Below, in pieces: positions 28,964 to 39,324 of a DNA stretch of 64,000 nt. Below the pieces are notes generated by a model, which made no database searches, was not told where the DNA came from, and worked only from the letters and a program-made list of their open reading frames with translations. The stretch comes from Rhodobacter sp. Har01 (GTDB lineage: Bacteria; Pseudomonadota; Alphaproteobacteria; Rhodobacterales; Rhodobacteraceae), in the NCBI RefSeq assembly GCF_020564565.1, contig NZ_JAJCTD010000001.1, positions 682,001 through 746,000 of the forward strand, given 5' to 3'. Made by a program: the position numbers and the translations under genes. Each line of letters begins with the position of its first letter. Position 1 is the first letter of the stretch.

Positions 28964-31531
28964 TCAGTAAAGCCCGCCCGAAGACACCGTGCCGAAATCG
29001 GCCTTCTTCGGGATCACGGTGGTTTCACCGGTGGCGGTGGTCACGGTGGCCGAACTGCCGCTTTCGGACTCGCCATAGGCGAACAGCGGCAGGTTCTGGC
29101 CCATGGCAAAGCCGCCGTCGACCAGAGCGCCCAGGCCAAAGATCGCCTCTTCGCCCTCGCGGAAGTATTCGGCCACCACATAGTCGCCGCTGGCATCGTC
29201 GGGCAGCGGCATGCCGGTGAAGCGGTCGATCTTCACGAAATAGCCCCCGGGCGGAACCTTGAACTTGGACCCGCCGTATTTCTGGATCGCCGCATTCATG
29301 AAGCTTTCGAACACCGGGCCGCAGAACCCGCCGCCCGACACGTCGCCCAGGGATCGCGGCTGGTCATAGCCGATGTAGCAGCCGGCCACGACGGTCGAGG
29401 TAAAGCCGATGAACCAGACGTCCTTGGCATCGTTGGTGGTGCCGGTCTTGCCGGCCACCGGCACCGGCAGGTTGATGCCCCGCCCGGTGCCGCGCTGGAT
29501 CACGCCTTCCATCATGCTGGTCAGCTGGTAGGCGGTGATCGCGTCCATCACCCGCTCGCGGTTCGAGGTGATGGCAACGCCTTCGCCCCGCGGCAGTTCG
29601 GGCGCCGAACAGGTCTCGCAAATCCGCTGATCATGGCGATAGACGGTGCGGCCATAGCGGTCCTGCACCCGGTCCACCAGCGTCGGCTCGACCCGCTCGC
29701 CGCCGTTGGCGAACATGGCATAGGCCGCGACCATCTGGAACAGCGTGGTCTCCTGCGCGCCCAGGGCATTGGCCAGGAACGGGTTCATCCGGTCATAGAC
29801 GCCGAACCGCTCGGCATAGCCTGCCACCGTCTGCATGCCGATCTCTTCGGCGATGCGGATCGTCATCAGGTTGCGGCTCTGCTCGATGCCGGTCCGCAGC
29901 GGTGCCGGGCCATAGTATTTGTTCGAGGCGTTCTTCGGCGTCCACAACCCCTGCGGCGTGTCGATCTCGATCGGCGCGTCCACCACGATGGTGGCGGGGG
30001 TGAACCCGCTGTCCAGCGCCGCGGCATAGACGAAAGGCTTGAAGCTTGACCCGGGCTGGCGCTTGGCCAGGGTGGCGCGGTTGAACACCGATTCCTGGTA
30101 GCTGAACCCGCCCTGCATGGCGAGGACCCGGCCGGTGGTCACGTCCATCGCCATGAAGGCGCCCTGCACTTCCGGCACCTGGCGCAGCGACCAGCGGACG
30201 AAACTGCCGTCCTCGTCCTTGGTCACCGCCCGCACCAGCACCACATCGCCGACCGCGACCAGATCGCCCGCCACCTTGGCCTTCTTGCCCAAGCTGCCGT
30301 CCGCCAGCTTCTTGCGGGCCCAGGTCACGTCCTCGGCCGGGATGAAATGGCCGTCCGCGTCTTCGTCCACGCCCTCGATGCCGATCCGGGCCGCGCTTTC
30401 GCCCAGCTCCAGCACCACCGCCGGAGACCAGCCGGCGATGTCGCGCGGCACCTCGACCTCGGACAGCGCGGCGCGCCAGTCGGCCTCGGCGCCCAGCCGC
30501 TCGGCCGCGATCACCTTGCCGGTGCCGCGCCAGACGCCCTGGCCACGGTCGAACTTCTCCAGCGCCACCCGCAGCGACTTGGCCGCCTCTTCCTGCAACT
30601 CCGGGTCGATGGTGGCGCGGATGGTCAGGCCGCCATTGTAGAATTCCTCCTCGCCAAAGTTCTTCGACAACTGGCGGGCGATCTCCTCGGTGAAATAGCT
30701 GCGCGACGGCAGGTCCTCGCGATAGCTGGCATAGTCGCCGGCCTGCACCGTCTTCAGCGGCAAGGCCTTCTCGGCCTCATAGGTGGCCGCGTCGATATAG
30801 CCGTTGTCGCGCATCTCGCGCAGCACGTAGTTGCGGCGTTCCACCGCGCGGTCGTATTCCTGCACCGGCCGCAGCCCCTTGCCGGGGCTTTTCGGCAGCG
30901 CCGCCAGATAGGCCGCCTCGCCCGGGGTCAGCTGGTCCAGGGTCTTGTTGAAATAGGTCTGCGCCGCCGAGGCCACGCCGAAACTGCGATAGCCCAGGTC
31001 GATCTGGTTCATGTAGATTTCAAGGATGCGGTCCTTCGACAGCGTCTGCTCCAGCCGCGTCGCCAGGATGATCTCCTTGATCTTGCGCTCGACGCCCTTC
31101 ACCCCCTGGCGGGTGCCGTCCAGCAGCATGTTCTTGGCCACTTGCTGGGTGATGGTTGACGCACCGCGCACATCCTGCCCGCGACTGCGCACCGCGTCGA
31201 TCAGCGCCGCGACCATGCCGCCGGCGTCATAGCCTTCGTGGCTGTAGAAATTCTTGTCCTCGGCACTGACGAAGGCATGCTTGACCAGGTCGGGAATGTC
31301 TTCGGCCGGCACGAACAGCCGGCGTTCCCGGGCAAATTCGTCCAGGATGCTGCCTTCGCTGGTGTAGATGCGGCTGATCGTCGGCGGAGTGTATTGCGCC
31401 AGCCGCTCATGGCTGGGCAGGTCGCTGGAATACATCCAGAAGATCGCGCCAACGGTCAGGGCGCCGAACAGCGTCCCCAGCGTCACCGCGGTGAAGATGG
31501 CCCCGAAGAAAGAGCCGATGAATCGCAGCAC
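28964..31531 (-). CDS. mrcA: Penicillin-binding protein 1A
   Basis: Bifunctional class A PBP, 855 residues: N-terminal transmembrane anchor (8-33), GT51 glycosyltransferase with catalytic E91 in AEDKNFYSHEG and TITQQVAKN, an OB-like insert, then the transpeptidase with SxxK in PGSSFKPF, SRN in EQSRNLMT, and KTG in AGKTGTTND. Builds and cross-links peptidoglycan at the outer face of the inner membrane. Follows the amidase gene by 86 bp on the same strand. Confidence 0.97.
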   Translation of the reverse strand: MLRFIGSFFGAIFTAVTLGTLFGALTVGAIFWMYSSDLPSHERLAQYTPPTISRIYTSEGSILDEFARERRLFVPAEDIPDLVKHAFVSAEDKNFYSHEGYDAGGMVAALIDAVRSRGQDVRGASTITQQVAKNMLLDGTRQGVKGVERKIKEIILATRLEQTLSKDRILEIYMNQIDLGYRSFGVASAAQTYFNKTLDQLTPGEAAYLAALPKSPGKGLRPVQEYDRAVERRNYVLREMRDNGYIDAATYEAEKALPLKTVQAGDYASYREDLPSRSYFTEEIARQLSKNFGEEEFYNGGLTIRATIDPELQEEAAKSLRVALEKFDRGQGVWRGTGKVIAAERLGAEADWRAALSEVEVPRDIAGWSPAVVLELGESAARIGIEGVDEDADGHFIPAEDVTWARKKLADGSLGKKAKVAGDLVAVGDVVLVRAVTKDEDGSFVRWSLRQVPEVQGAFMAMDVTTGRVLAMQGGFSYQESVFNRATLAKRQPGSSFKPFVYAAALDSGFTPATIVVDAPIEIDTPQGLWTPKNASNKYYGPAPLRTGIEQSRNLMTIRIAEEIGMQTVAGYAERFGVYDRMNPFLANALGAQETTLFQMVAAYAMFANGGERVEPTLVDRVQDRYGRTVYRHDQRICETCSAPELPRGEGVAITSNRERVMDAITAYQLTSMMEGVIQRGTGRGINLPVPVAGKTGTTNDAKDVWFIGFTSTVVAGCYIGYDQPRSLGDVSGGGFCGPVFESFMNAAIQKYGGSKFKVPPGGYFVKIDRFTGMPLPDDASGDYVVAEYFREGEEAIFGLGALVDGGFAMGQNLPLFAYGESESGSSATVTTATGETTVIPKKADFGTVSSGGLY

Positions 31532-31617
31532 CCAGAACTCCGTCGTTTGATCCGCTTCCCTACATCAGACGCCTCCCAGCGTCAAAAGCTTGGGCCAGCC
31601 CCCCGGCCGCGGCCCGC

Positions 31618-32826
31618 CTATTGCTCTGCCCGCAGCGCCCGGATCGCCGCGTCTTCCTCGGACCAGGTTACCAGCCCCTGGCGCAGCGCCTCGGCCATCT
31701 TCGCCCGCCAGTCCTTGTCCGTCAGCCGCTTCAGGTCGCGCGCCGAGGACAGAAACCCCACCTCGACCAGGATCGACGGTATGTCCGGCGACTTCAGCAC
31801 CGAAAAGCCGGCCTCCTGGTGCGGGTGGCGGTGCATCTTCACCCCCGCCGCCTTGATCGACACCACCAGCGCCTTCGCCAGCCGGGCGACCCGCGGCGCG
31901 GTCTCGGTCCGCGCCATGTCCATCAGCACCGTCGCCACCACGTCGTCCTGCGCGCTGAGGTCCACGCCGGCCAGCAGGTCGTCGCGGTCGTGCCGTTCGG
32001 CCAGCGCGGCACTGGCCTCATCGCTCGCCTCCTCCGACAGGGTGTAGATCGTCGCCCCCTGCGCCTCACCCTCGGCCAAGGCATCGGCATGCAGCGAGAT
32101 GAAGATCTGCGCCCCCGCCGCCCGGGCGATCGAGATGCGCGTCTCCAGCGGCACGAAGACATCATCGTCGCGCGTCATCACCACCCTGAATCGGCCATCG
32201 CGCGACAAGAGATCCTTCAGTTCCCGCGCGAAGGTCAGCATCAGCTCGGCCTCCTTCTCGCCGTCACGCTCTGCGCCGGGGTCGATGCCGCCATGGCCGG
32301 GGTCCAGCACCACCACGACCGGCCCCTCGCCCCGGGCCACCGGTGGCGGCAGGTCGGCGGCCTTGGGGGCGGCCCAGTCCGGCGGCTCGGGTCTTGCGGC
32401 TTCGGCCCGGAAGGCCTCAGCCTCGGCCGGCTCCAGCCGCAGCAGGATTGCTGCACCGTCCGCGCCGGTCTGCATTTCCGATTCCGCAACGTGCATCGGC
32501 CCGGAAAGTTCCAGCACCAGCCGGCTCCAGCCCGGCCGGAACACGCCCGCACGCACGTCCCTGACCTGCGGCGCGCTGCGGGTTACCTCGCCGATGCCGG
32601 CCCAGTCCACCTCGCGCACGTCCAGGACCAGGCGCGGCGGCCCGTCCAGCAGGCGCACCCGCCAGGGCACCGGCTGGCTGATCGCCAGCGTCACCGAAAC
32701 GCCCCCGCCTTCGGCCCGGATCGACGACGCCCCTGCCTCAAGCCGCGCCAGCGCCGACAGGTCTTGCGCGACACCCGAAGTCAGCGCCGCCCAGAAGATC
32801 GCAAAGGCCAGAAGAACCGCCCGCAT
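31618..32826 (-). CDS. N-acetylmuramoyl-L-alanine amidase with AMIN domain
   Basis: Periplasmic zinc amidase that splits stem peptides from glycan during daughter-cell separation. 402 residues: signal peptide (1-20), AMIN targeting domain (about 25-130), Pro/Ala linker, then amidase_3 catalytic domain (about 165-395) with zinc and catalytic residues in DPGHGGIDPG, ISLHADA and LVEVGFLS. AmiC-type layout. First gene of the amidase-PBP1A-prfB series. Confidence 0.94.
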   Translation of the reverse strand: MRAVLLAFAIFWAALTSGVAQDLSALARLEAGASSIRAEGGGVSVTLAISQPVPWRVRLLDGPPRLVLDVREVDWAGIGEVTRSAPQVRDVRAGVFRPGWSRLVLELSGPMHVAESEMQTGADGAAILLRLEPAEAEAFRAEAARPEPPDWAAPKAADLPPPVARGEGPVVVVLDPGHGGIDPGAERDGEKEAELMLTFARELKDLLSRDGRFRVVMTRDDDVFVPLETRISIARAAGAQIFISLHADALAEGEAQGATIYTLSEEASDEASAALAERHDRDDLLAGVDLSAQDDVVATVLMDMARTETAPRVARLAKALVVSIKAAGVKMHRHPHQEAGFSVLKSPDIPSILVEVGFLSSARDLKRLTDKDWRAKMAEALRQGLVTWSEEDAAIRALRAEQ

Positions 32827-32885
32827 TGCCCGCTCGTTCTTGTTCTTTTGCCGAAACTATCGGGCACCGACGGGCGAAAGTCCAT

Positions 32886-34034
32886 TCACCTCTCCGCCAT
32901 GAAGGCGGCAAGGCGTTCCAGCCCCTCGGCAATGTCTAGGGTCGACCCGGCATAGGAAAACCGCATCGTCTGCCGCCCGCGGACGGGGTCGAAGTCGATG
33001 CCCGGCGTCACCGCCACGCCCGCGCCGTCCAGGATTTCCGCCGCCAGGGTCAACGAATCCGCCGTCAGGTCGCTGACATCGGCGTAGACGTAGAAGGCCC
33101 CGTCCGGTGGCGCGATCTTGGCAAAGCCCGCCTTCGGCAGCCCCTCCAGCATCAGCCGCCGGTTGGTCGCATAGACCGCCCGGTTCGCCTCAAGCTCGCC
33201 CTCGCAGTCCAGCGCCGCCAGCGCCGCGATCTGGCTGGCATGCGGCGGGCAGATGAACAGGTTCTGCGCCAGGCGTTCCACCCGGCGCACCTGATCTTCC
33301 GGCACCACCATCCAGCCCACCCGCCAGCCGGTCATGCTGAAGTATTTCGAGAAGCTGTTGATGATCCACGGCTTCTGGCTGATCTCCAGCGCGCTGACCG
33401 CGCGGTCCCCGTAGTGCAGCCCGTGGTAGATCTCGTCGCTGACGAACCCCACCCCGCGCGCCTCGGCCCAATCGACCAGCGCCGCCAGCGCCTCACGCGA
33501 CAGCATGGTGCCGGTCGGATTGCCGGGCGAGGCGACGATCAGCCCCTCGACCTGCAGCCCCTCCAGATCGTCCGGCACCGGCTGCAGGCGGTTTTCGGAG
33601 CGCGTCGGCACGCCCACCGGCTGCAACGACAGCGCCCGCAGGATCTGCCGGTAACTCGGGTAGCCCGGCTCTCCCAGCGCGACCCGGTCGCCGGCCTCGA
33701 ACAGCGCCGTGAAGGCCAGGATGAAGGCCGAGGACGACCCCGTGGTGACCACCACCCGCGCCGGATCGACCTCGACCCCGTACCAGCGCCGGTACAGGCC
33801 CGCGATGCCACGGCGCAACTCGGGCAGCCCCAACGCCACCGTGTACCCCAGCGGTTGCTCCAGTGCCTTCGCCAGCGCGCGCCGCGCCCCCTCGGGCGCC
33901 CCCGTCCCCGGCTGGCCGATCTCCATGTGGACGATCCGCCGCCCGGCCGCCTCGGCGGCGCGGGCGCGCTCCAGAACCTCCATCACAATGAAGGGATCGA
34001 CATCGCCCCTCCGTGATCCGCGACTTGCACTCAT
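32886..34034 (-). CDS. Class I/II PLP-dependent aminotransferase
   Basis: 382-residue fold-type I aminotransferase. PLP lysine K230 in NSFSKYFSMTGWRVG, N172 in GNPTGT, D200 in VSDEIYHG, and the carboxylate-binding Arg in MRFSYAG. Closest in pattern to aspartate/alanine-type or Ib aminotransferases; exact substrate unknown. The ATG at 34034 has AAGG directly before it. Divergent from the DsbA-like gene with 75 bp between. A much longer in-frame extension runs antisense through that gene and is rejected. Confidence 0.9.
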   Translation of the reverse strand: MSASRGSRRGDVDPFIVMEVLERARAAEAAGRRIVHMEIGQPGTGAPEGARRALAKALEQPLGYTVALGLPELRRGIAGLYRRWYGVEVDPARVVVTTGSSSAFILAFTALFEAGDRVALGEPGYPSYRQILRALSLQPVGVPTRSENRLQPVPDDLEGLQVEGLIVASPGNPTGTMLSREALAALVDWAEARGVGFVSDEIYHGLHYGDRAVSALEISQKPWIINSFSKYFSMTGWRVGWMVVPEDQVRRVERLAQNLFICPPHASQIAALAALDCEGELEANRAVYATNRRLMLEGLPKAGFAKIAPPDGAFYVYADVSDLTADSLTLAAEILDGAGVAVTPGIDFDPVRGRQTMRFSYAGSTLDIAEGLERLAAFMAER

Positions 34035-34109
34035 CCTTGCCGGCCCCTTACACTTCGCCCGATCCCTGCCCTCGTGCCGGAACCAGGTCAACCCGCAAAA
34101 GGACCGTCC

Positions 34110-34853
34110 ATGCGCCTCGCCCTGACCCTTGCCGCCGCCCTGACCGCCACATCCGCGCTGGCCGGGGGCCTGGGCGAAATGACCGATGACGAACGCGCCG
34201 CCTTCCGCGCCGAAGTTCGCGCCTACCTGGTGGAAAACCCCGAAGTCATCGTCGAGGCGATGACCGAGTTGCAGGTGCGCGAAGACAGCGCCGCCGCCGA
34301 GCGCGACATCCAGATGCTGGCCGAGAACAAGGACGTGATCTTCAACAGCCCGGCCGACTGGGTGGGCGGCAACCCCGACGGCGACATCACCGTGGTCGAG
34401 TTCATGGACTACCGCTGCGGCTATTGCCGCAAGGCCTACCAGGACACCGAGGAACTGGTGAAATCCGACGGCAACATCCGCTTCGTGCTGAAGGAATTCC
34501 CGATCCTGGGCGACCAGTCCATGCTCAGCGCGCAATTCGCCATCGCGGTCAAGCTGCTGTACGGCGACCAGGCCTACAAGGTCGCGCATGACGCGCTGAT
34601 CGCGCTGCGCGGCGATGCCAACGATGAAACCCTTGCCCGGCTGGCCAGCGACCTCGGCCACGACCCCGCCGCCGTGGCCGACCGGATGAAGGCGCCCGAG
34701 GTGATGGACATCATCCGCGCCAACCACGAGCTGGCCACCCTGATGGAGATCAGCGGCACGCCGACCTTCGTGATCGACCAGACGATGGTGCGCGGCTACG
34801 TCCCCTTGGATGGCATGCGCCAGATCGTCGAAGGCCAGCGCCAAGACGGCTGA
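34110..34853 (+). CDS. DsbA/DsbG-like periplasmic thiol-disulfide oxidoreductase
   Basis: 247 residues: signal peptide (1-19), an N-terminal helical segment (DDERAAFRAEVRAYLVENPEVI) as in ScsC/Com1-type proteins, then a thioredoxin fold with C103-G-Y-C106 and the cis-Pro loop SGTPTFV. Such proteins oxidise or isomerise disulfides in exported proteins. AAAAGGA lies about 7 bp before ATG 34110. Followed by a paired-hairpin repeat that separates it from convergent ispG. Confidence 0.92.
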   Translation: MRLALTLAAALTATSALAGGLGEMTDDERAAFRAEVRAYLVENPEVIVEAMTELQVREDSAAAERDIQMLAENKDVIFNSPADWVGGNPDGDITVVEFMDYRCGYCRKAYQDTEELVKSDGNIRFVLKEFPILGDQSMLSAQFAIAVKLLYGDQAYKVAHDALIALRGDANDETLARLASDLGHDPAAVADRMKAPEVMDIIRANHELATLMEISGTPTFVIDQTMVRGYVPLDGMRQIVEGQRQDG

Positions 34854-34857
34854 GCCA

Positions 34858-34903
34858 CGAAAATCGCACGATTTTCGCGCACGGAATTCGTCTTCGAATT
34901 CCG
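34858..34903. repeat. Paired-hairpin dispersed repeat, copy B (reversed order)
   Basis: Hairpin CGAAAATCG/CGATTTTCG (34858-34866, 34869-34877), then CGCA, then CGGAATTCG/CGAATTCCG (34882-34890, 34895-34903). It fills the gap between convergent dsbA-like and ispG stops and probably terminates both. Same two modules as at 7301 and 60561, in opposite order. Confidence 0.8.
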
Positions 34904-36031
34904 CTACTCGGCCGCAGCCTGCGCTTCTGCCGCCGCCAGTTCGGCCGCCTTCTGCTCGACCAGTTCGACGATGTGGTCGATCATCTGGTCGTTGCCCATC
35001 CGGTGGCTTTGCTTGCCGGCGATGTAGATCATGCCGTTGCCCGCCCCGCCGCCGGTAAAGCCGATGTCGGTCATCAGCGCCTCGCCCGGGCCGTTCACCA
35101 CGCAACCGATGATCGACAGGCTCATCGGCGTCTTGATGTGCTCTAGCCGCTTTTCCAGCGCCTCGACCGTCTTGATCACGTCAAAGCCCTGCCGCGCGCA
35201 GCTTGGGCAGCTGATGATCTGCACCCCCCGCGTCCGCAGGCCCAGACTTTTCAGGATCTCGTAGCCGACCTTGACCTCTTCCACCGGGTCCGCGCTCAAG
35301 CTGACCCGGATGGTGTCGCCGATCCCGAACCACAACAGGTTGCCCAGCCCGATGGCCGACTTGACCGTGCCCGACACCAGCCCCCCGGCCTCGGTGATGC
35401 CCAGATGGATCGGCGCATCCGTCGCCGCCGCCAATTGCTGATAGGCGGCCGAGGACAGGAACACGTCCGACGCCTTGCAGCTGATCTTGAACTCGTGAAA
35501 ATCGTTGTCCTGCAATAGCTTGATGTGGTCCAGACCCGATTCGACCATGGCATCCGGGCAGGGCTCGCCATACTTTTCCAAGAGCTGCTTTTCCAGACTG
35601 CCCGCGTTCACCCCGATACGGATGCTGCAGCCGTGGTCCTTGGCCGCCTTCACCACCTCGGCCACCCGCCTTGCGTCACCGATGTTGCCCGGGTTGATCC
35701 GCAGGCAGGCCGCCCCCGCCTGCGCCGCCTCGATGGCGCGGCGATAATGGAAATGGATGTCCGCCACGATCGGCACCGGGCTTTCCCGCACGATCTCGCG
35801 CAGCGCCCGCGTGCTGTCTTCGTCCGGGGTCGAGACCCGCACGATATCCGCCCCGGCCTCGGCCGACCGCAGGATCTGCTCGACCGTCGCCTTGACGTCC
35901 GTCGTCAGCGTGTTGGTCATCGTCTGCACGCTGATCGGGGCATCGCCCCCCACCGGCACGCGCCCGACCATGATCTGGCGGCTTTTCCGCCGCTCGATGT
36001 CGCGCCAGGGTCGGATCGGGTTGTGGCTCAT
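34904..36031 (-). CDS. ispG: 4-hydroxy-3-methylbut-2-enyl diphosphate synthase (GcpE)
   Basis: [4Fe-4S] enzyme of the MEP isoprenoid pathway; converts MEcPP to HMBPP. 375 residues: TIM barrel ([14 protein letters not shown]...VRVSTPD...INPGNIG), then the cluster domain with CPSCARQG and GCVVNGPGE cysteines. The start at 36031 ([15 protein letters not shown]) has a GGAGA site; the in-frame extension to 36172 is not favoured. Follows the RodZ-like gene by 91 bp. The Ala/Glu-rich tail is ordinary for this family. Confidence 0.96.
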   Translation of the reverse strand: MSHNPIRPWRDIERRKSRQIMVGRVPVGGDAPISVQTMTNTLTTDVKATVEQILRSAEAGADIVRVSTPDEDSTRALREIVRESPVPIVADIHFHYRRAIEAAQAGAACLRINPGNIGDARRVAEVVKAAKDHGCSIRIGVNAGSLEKQLLEKYGEPCPDAMVESGLDHIKLLQDNDFHEFKISCKASDVFLSSAAYQQLAAATDAPIHLGITEAGGLVSGTVKSAIGLGNLLWFGIGDTIRVSLSADPVEEVKVGYEILKSLGLRTRGVQIISCPSCARQGFDVIKTVEALEKRLEHIKTPMSLSIIGCVVNGPGEALMTDIGFTGGGAGNGMIYIAGKQSHRMGNDQMIDHIVELVEQKAAELAAAEAQAAAE

Positions 36032-36122
36032 GACTGGTCTCCGCGGAACGCGCCTGCAGGATAAGGCGAAGCCCCGCCGGGGGCAACCGCGCGGGGCATG
36101 GTGTAAACCGGAATTGACAGTG

Positions 36123-37340
36123 TCAGGGTGCGGCGTCTTGCAGCGGGGTCTCGGCCGGCGTGGCCCCGGCATCCGCCGTCATGAACTTGGCCAGATCGTC
36201 GTCGCGGCTGAAATCGGCCTCGGCGAACTTTTCGGTCAGCGCCTCGGGCGACAGCGCAATATCCTTGACCACATTCGCGCCGGGGGCAGCCGGCCCAAAG
36301 GTTGCGCCGTTCACCACGAAATAGACCGACCCCGAGTTGCCGGTGCGGAACACCGCAGCCGCTTCCAGCGGCGGCACGGCATAGCGTTCGCCCGCGTCAA
36401 GGATCTTCTCGAACAGCACGGTGCCATCGGCCGAGGTCACCCGCACCCAGGCCGGCCGCACCGCCAGCACTTCGACGCCCGGCTTCACCTCGGAGACGAC
36501 GCGCACGCCGTCCTCCATCAGCGGATCGGTCGCACTCATGCCCAAGGTCGCATCGGCCATGTCCGCCGCACCGGGCAGGCGCGGGTCAATGGCGGCAATC
36601 GGACCGTCCCGCGACACCAGCACCGGAACATCCAGCGCCTGCGGGCGATAAAGCCGGTCCATCACGTCCGGCGCCGCCGCCGTGCCGGCCTCGGCCGTCA
36701 GCGTGTCGCCTTCGGCCTCGGGCTGCGCAGGCGCTGCGGGCACAGCGCCCTGCAGCGGGTCGATTTCGGCCACCACCACCGGGGCCTCGTCCACCGGCGC
36801 CAGTTGCACGCGCTGCACTTCCTGCAACACCGACCAGCCGCCGTAGCCGATCGCCCCGATCAGCGCCACCAGCACCGCGACCGAACCGATCGCGCCGGGT
36901 TCGACCCGGTCGAGCCAGCTTTCGCCGCGCGGGATGAAGGCCGCATTCGGGTTGGCCAGGGGATCGACGAATTCTGCCTGCGCCCGCGCCTCGCGCGCCC
37001 GCTGCGGGGCGGCCATCGCCGACATGCCGTCGGCTACGGCGAAATTCGCTTCCTTGCAGAACCGGGCAAAGGCCCAGTCCGGATCCATGCCCAGATAGCG
37101 CGCATAGGACCGGACATAGCCGGCCACGAAGCCCGGCGATTCAAAGGCCGAGACATCGGCGTTTTCGATGGCGGCGATATAGGTGGCCTTGATCTTCAGC
37201 TCGCGCTGCACGTCCAGAAGCGACTTGCCCAGCGTTGCACGTTCCCCGCGCATCACGTCGCCCAGCCGCAACTCGAAGTCGTCAAAGCCCCTTGGCTTTT
37301 CCTCTTCGATTGCCTGAGGCTTGGACCTCCAGCCGATCAT
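36123..37340 (-). CDS. RodZ-like protein (HTH plus DUF4115)
   Basis: 405 residues: N-terminal helix-turn-helix of the RodZ type (about 25-95; [25 protein letters not shown]...[14 protein letters not shown]), a linker, one transmembrane helix (about 150-172), a Pro/Ala/Glu-rich stretch and a C-terminal beta domain (about 275-355; [23 protein letters not shown]) as in DUF4115. RodZ links MreB filaments to the wall machinery. Upstream of ispG on the same strand. Confidence 0.88.
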   Translation of the reverse strand: MIGWRSKPQAIEEEKPRGFDDFELRLGDVMRGERATLGKSLLDVQRELKIKATYIAAIENADVSAFESPGFVAGYVRSYARYLGMDPDWAFARFCKEANFAVADGMSAMAAPQRAREARAQAEFVDPLANPNAAFIPRGESWLDRVEPGAIGSVAVLVALIGAIGYGGWSVLQEVQRVQLAPVDEAPVVVAEIDPLQGAVPAAPAQPEAEGDTLTAEAGTAAAPDVMDRLYRPQALDVPVLVSRDGPIAAIDPRLPGAADMADATLGMSATDPLMEDGVRVVSEVKPGVEVLAVRPAWVRVTSADGTVLFEKILDAGERYAVPPLEAAAVFRTGNSGSVYFVVNGATFGPAAPGANVVKDIALSPEALTEKFAEADFSRDDDLAKFMTADAGATPAETPLQDAAP

Positions 37341-37458
37341 GCAGACCTGTCCCCTTCGTGCCCGGATGATGTGGCGAGTCGATCCCCAACCGACTCACCG
37401 GGCCTTCTATTGCGGGAACGCTAGCACAGGGCAAGCGCTTTTGCACATGCAGGAAAAG

Positions 37459-38688
37459 TCAGGCAGTGGCCTCGGCGCGATTCAGCGCACAATGCTGCCA
37501 GAGCGCATCCATCGCCTTCACGACCTTCTCGATTTCCTCGGGGCCGTGCACCGGCGACGGGGTGAAACGCAGCCGCTCGGTGCCGCGCGGGACGGTCGGA
37601 AAGTTGATCGGCTGGACATAAACGCCGAAATTCTCCAGCAGCATGTCCGAGATCATCTTGCAATGGATGGGGTTGCCGACGTGGACCGGCACAATATGCG
37701 ACCCTTCGTCGATGATCGGCAGACCCAGCCCCTTGAGCCGCATCTTCAGCGTCCGGGCCTTGGCCTGATGCACCTCGCGCAGGGCCTGACCGGCTTCGGT
37801 CTTCAGGAAGCGAACGCTGGCGGCCGCGCCCGCGGCCACGACCGGCGGCAGCGAGGTGGTGAAGATGAAGCCCGGCGCGTAGGACCGCACCGCGTCCACC
37901 ATCTTCGCACTTGCAGCGATGTAGCCGCCGAACACGCCATAGGCCTTGGCCAGGGTGGCATTGATGATGTCGATCCGGTGCATCTGGCCGTCGCGCTCGG
38001 CCACGCCCGCGCCGCGGGGGCCATACATGCCGACCGCATGCACTTCGTCGATGTAGGTCAGCGCGCCGAATTCTTCGGCGACATCCAGGATCGCCTCGAT
38101 CGGGCCAAAGTCGCCGTCCATCGAATAGATCGATTCGAAGGCAACCAGTTTCGGCGTCGCCGGATCGTCCTTGGCCAGCAGTTCGCGCAGATGCGCCACG
38201 TCGTTGTGGCGGAAGATGCGCTTTTCGCCCCCGCCGCGGCGCACGCCCTCGATCATGCTCGCATGGTTCAGCGCGTCGGAATAGATGATCAGGCCGGGGA
38301 AGATCGCCCGCAGCGTGCTGAGCGTCGCGTCGTTGGCAATGTAGGCGGACGAGAAGACCAGCGCCGCTTCCTTGCCGTGCAGGTCGGCGATCTCGGCCTC
38401 AAGCCGCTTGTGATAAACCGTGGTGCCGCTGATGTTGCGGGTGCCGCCCGAGCCGGCGCCGGTCGCGTCCAGCGCCTCGTGCATCGCGGCCAGAACCTCG
38501 GGGTGCTGGCCCATGCCCAGATAGTCGTTGCCACACCAGACGGTGATCGGTTTCTGGCTGCCATCGGGGCGGGTCCAGACCGCATTGGGGAACTGGCCCT
38601 TGCGCCGCTCGATGTCGATGAAGGTGCGATAGCGGCCTTCCTCGTGCAAGCGGCCAATGGCGCGGTCCAACGCGGCAACGTAATCCAT
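37459..38688 (-). CDS. hemA: 5-aminolevulinate synthase
   Basis: PLP enzyme that condenses glycine and succinyl-CoA, the first step of the alphaproteobacterial C4 tetrapyrrole pathway. 409 residues, nearly colinear with Rhodobacter HemA (407 aa) as I know it. Schiff-base lysine K248 in [11 protein letters not shown], glycine-rich [13 protein letters not shown], and conserved C-terminal [13 protein letters not shown]. The start at [10 protein letters not shown] (38688) follows homologues; an ATG 5 codons upstream (38703) is possible. An FNR-type operator lies 56 bp upstream. Confidence 0.97.
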   Translation of the reverse strand: MDYVAALDRAIGRLHEEGRYRTFIDIERRKGQFPNAVWTRPDGSQKPITVWCGNDYLGMGQHPEVLAAMHEALDATGAGSGGTRNISGTTVYHKRLEAEIADLHGKEAALVFSSAYIANDATLSTLRAIFPGLIIYSDALNHASMIEGVRRGGGEKRIFRHNDVAHLRELLAKDDPATPKLVAFESIYSMDGDFGPIEAILDVAEEFGALTYIDEVHAVGMYGPRGAGVAERDGQMHRIDIINATLAKAYGVFGGYIAASAKMVDAVRSYAPGFIFTTSLPPVVAAGAAASVRFLKTEAGQALREVHQAKARTLKMRLKGLGLPIIDEGSHIVPVHVGNPIHCKMISDMLLENFGVYVQPINFPTVPRGTERLRFTPSPVHGPEEIEKVVKAMDALWQHCALNRAEATA

Positions 38689-38743
38689 GACTTTCGCCCC
38701 CATGTTCACTTTGGCCACCTTGCACAAGACGGTGACGGCCACT

Positions 38744-38757
38744 TTGACATGTGTCAA
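38744..38757. promoter_or_regulatory. FNR/FnrL-type operator upstream of hemA
   Basis: TTGACATGTGTCAA: perfect TTGAC/GTCAA arms around 4 bp, matching the Crp-Fnr family box TTGAT-N4-ATCAA except for the inner C/G pair. It lies 56 bp upstream of the HemA ATG. In Rhodobacter, hemA is known to respond to oxygen through FnrL. Confidence 0.7.
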
Positions 38758-38776
38758 GTCAGCCTGACAGGCCAGA

Positions 38777-38792
38777 GGGCGATTTGTCGCCC
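38777..38792. terminator. Short hairpin between the 38813 gene and hemA
   Basis: GGGCGA (38777-38782) pairs with TCGCCC (38787-38792) around TTTG. It follows the stop of the 133-aa gene in its direction of transcription and precedes the hemA control region; a weak terminator is plausible. Confidence 0.35.
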
Positions 38793-38812
38793 CTCGTTTA
38801 CAGCTGTGCGGC

Positions 38813-39214
38813 TCAATCCTTGGTCGGAGCCACTTCCAACACCACCACGCAGGCCGCCGCGGCCTTGCGTGCGGCGTCACAGGCGGCCAGAGCCGCGGAT
38901 GCTGCGCCTGCAGCATCCGGCAGCCCCGCCATCGCCACGGCCGAGGCGACCGGCGCGCCGTTGCGGATGAACCCGTCGTCCGGCGAAACCGCCATGGCGG
39001 CGTAGCTGCCCGCGACCGGCACGAAGGCCTTGAGCGCCTCTTCGTTGGTCATCACCAGCCGCAGCGCGGTCAGCTCCTGGCCGGTCAGGAAGGGGTGGAC
39101 GTGCAGGGTCACCCGTGAGGTCCCCAGCCGCGCCGATTCCGTGGCGACCCCGCCGGCCTCACCCCCGCCAGCCGTTGCCGCCGCCAGTGCCAGTGCCAGT
39201 GCCATCGACCGCAT
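38813..39214 (-). CDS. Hypothetical exported protein, 133 aa
   Basis: Signal peptide with an Ala-Leu repeat ([17 protein letters not shown]; encoded by a CCAGTG hexamer repeat), then a mature part with [30 protein letters not shown] and an Ala-rich end holding two cysteines. A GGAGGG site precedes ATG 39214. The family is not recognised. It is upstream of hemA on the same strand, but a hairpin and the FNR box separate them. Confidence 0.68.
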   Translation of the reverse strand: MRSMALALALAAATAGGGEAGGVATESARLGTSRVTLHVHPFLTGQELTALRLVMTNEEALKAFVPVAGSYAAMAVSPDDGFIRNGAPVASAVAMAGLPDAAGAASAALAACDAARKAAAACVVVLEVAPTKD

Positions 39215-39324
39215 ATCTTGCCCTCCGTCCGCAGACCGGACCCGGCATTACCGCATCGCGCCGGCTCTGGACAGTCCCCGCTCGCCTGCTAGGCTCGCGC
39301 CCCGATCAAAGAATGGAGAGGCCC

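Noticed and set aside
26897..30049. 1050-codon plus-strand frame
   Set aside because: Runs antisense through DUF2189, prfB and mrcA; composition is that of a shadow frame.
32886..35105. 739-codon extension of the aminotransferase
   Set aside because: The first 350 codons are antisense to the DsbA-like gene; the true start is at 34034.
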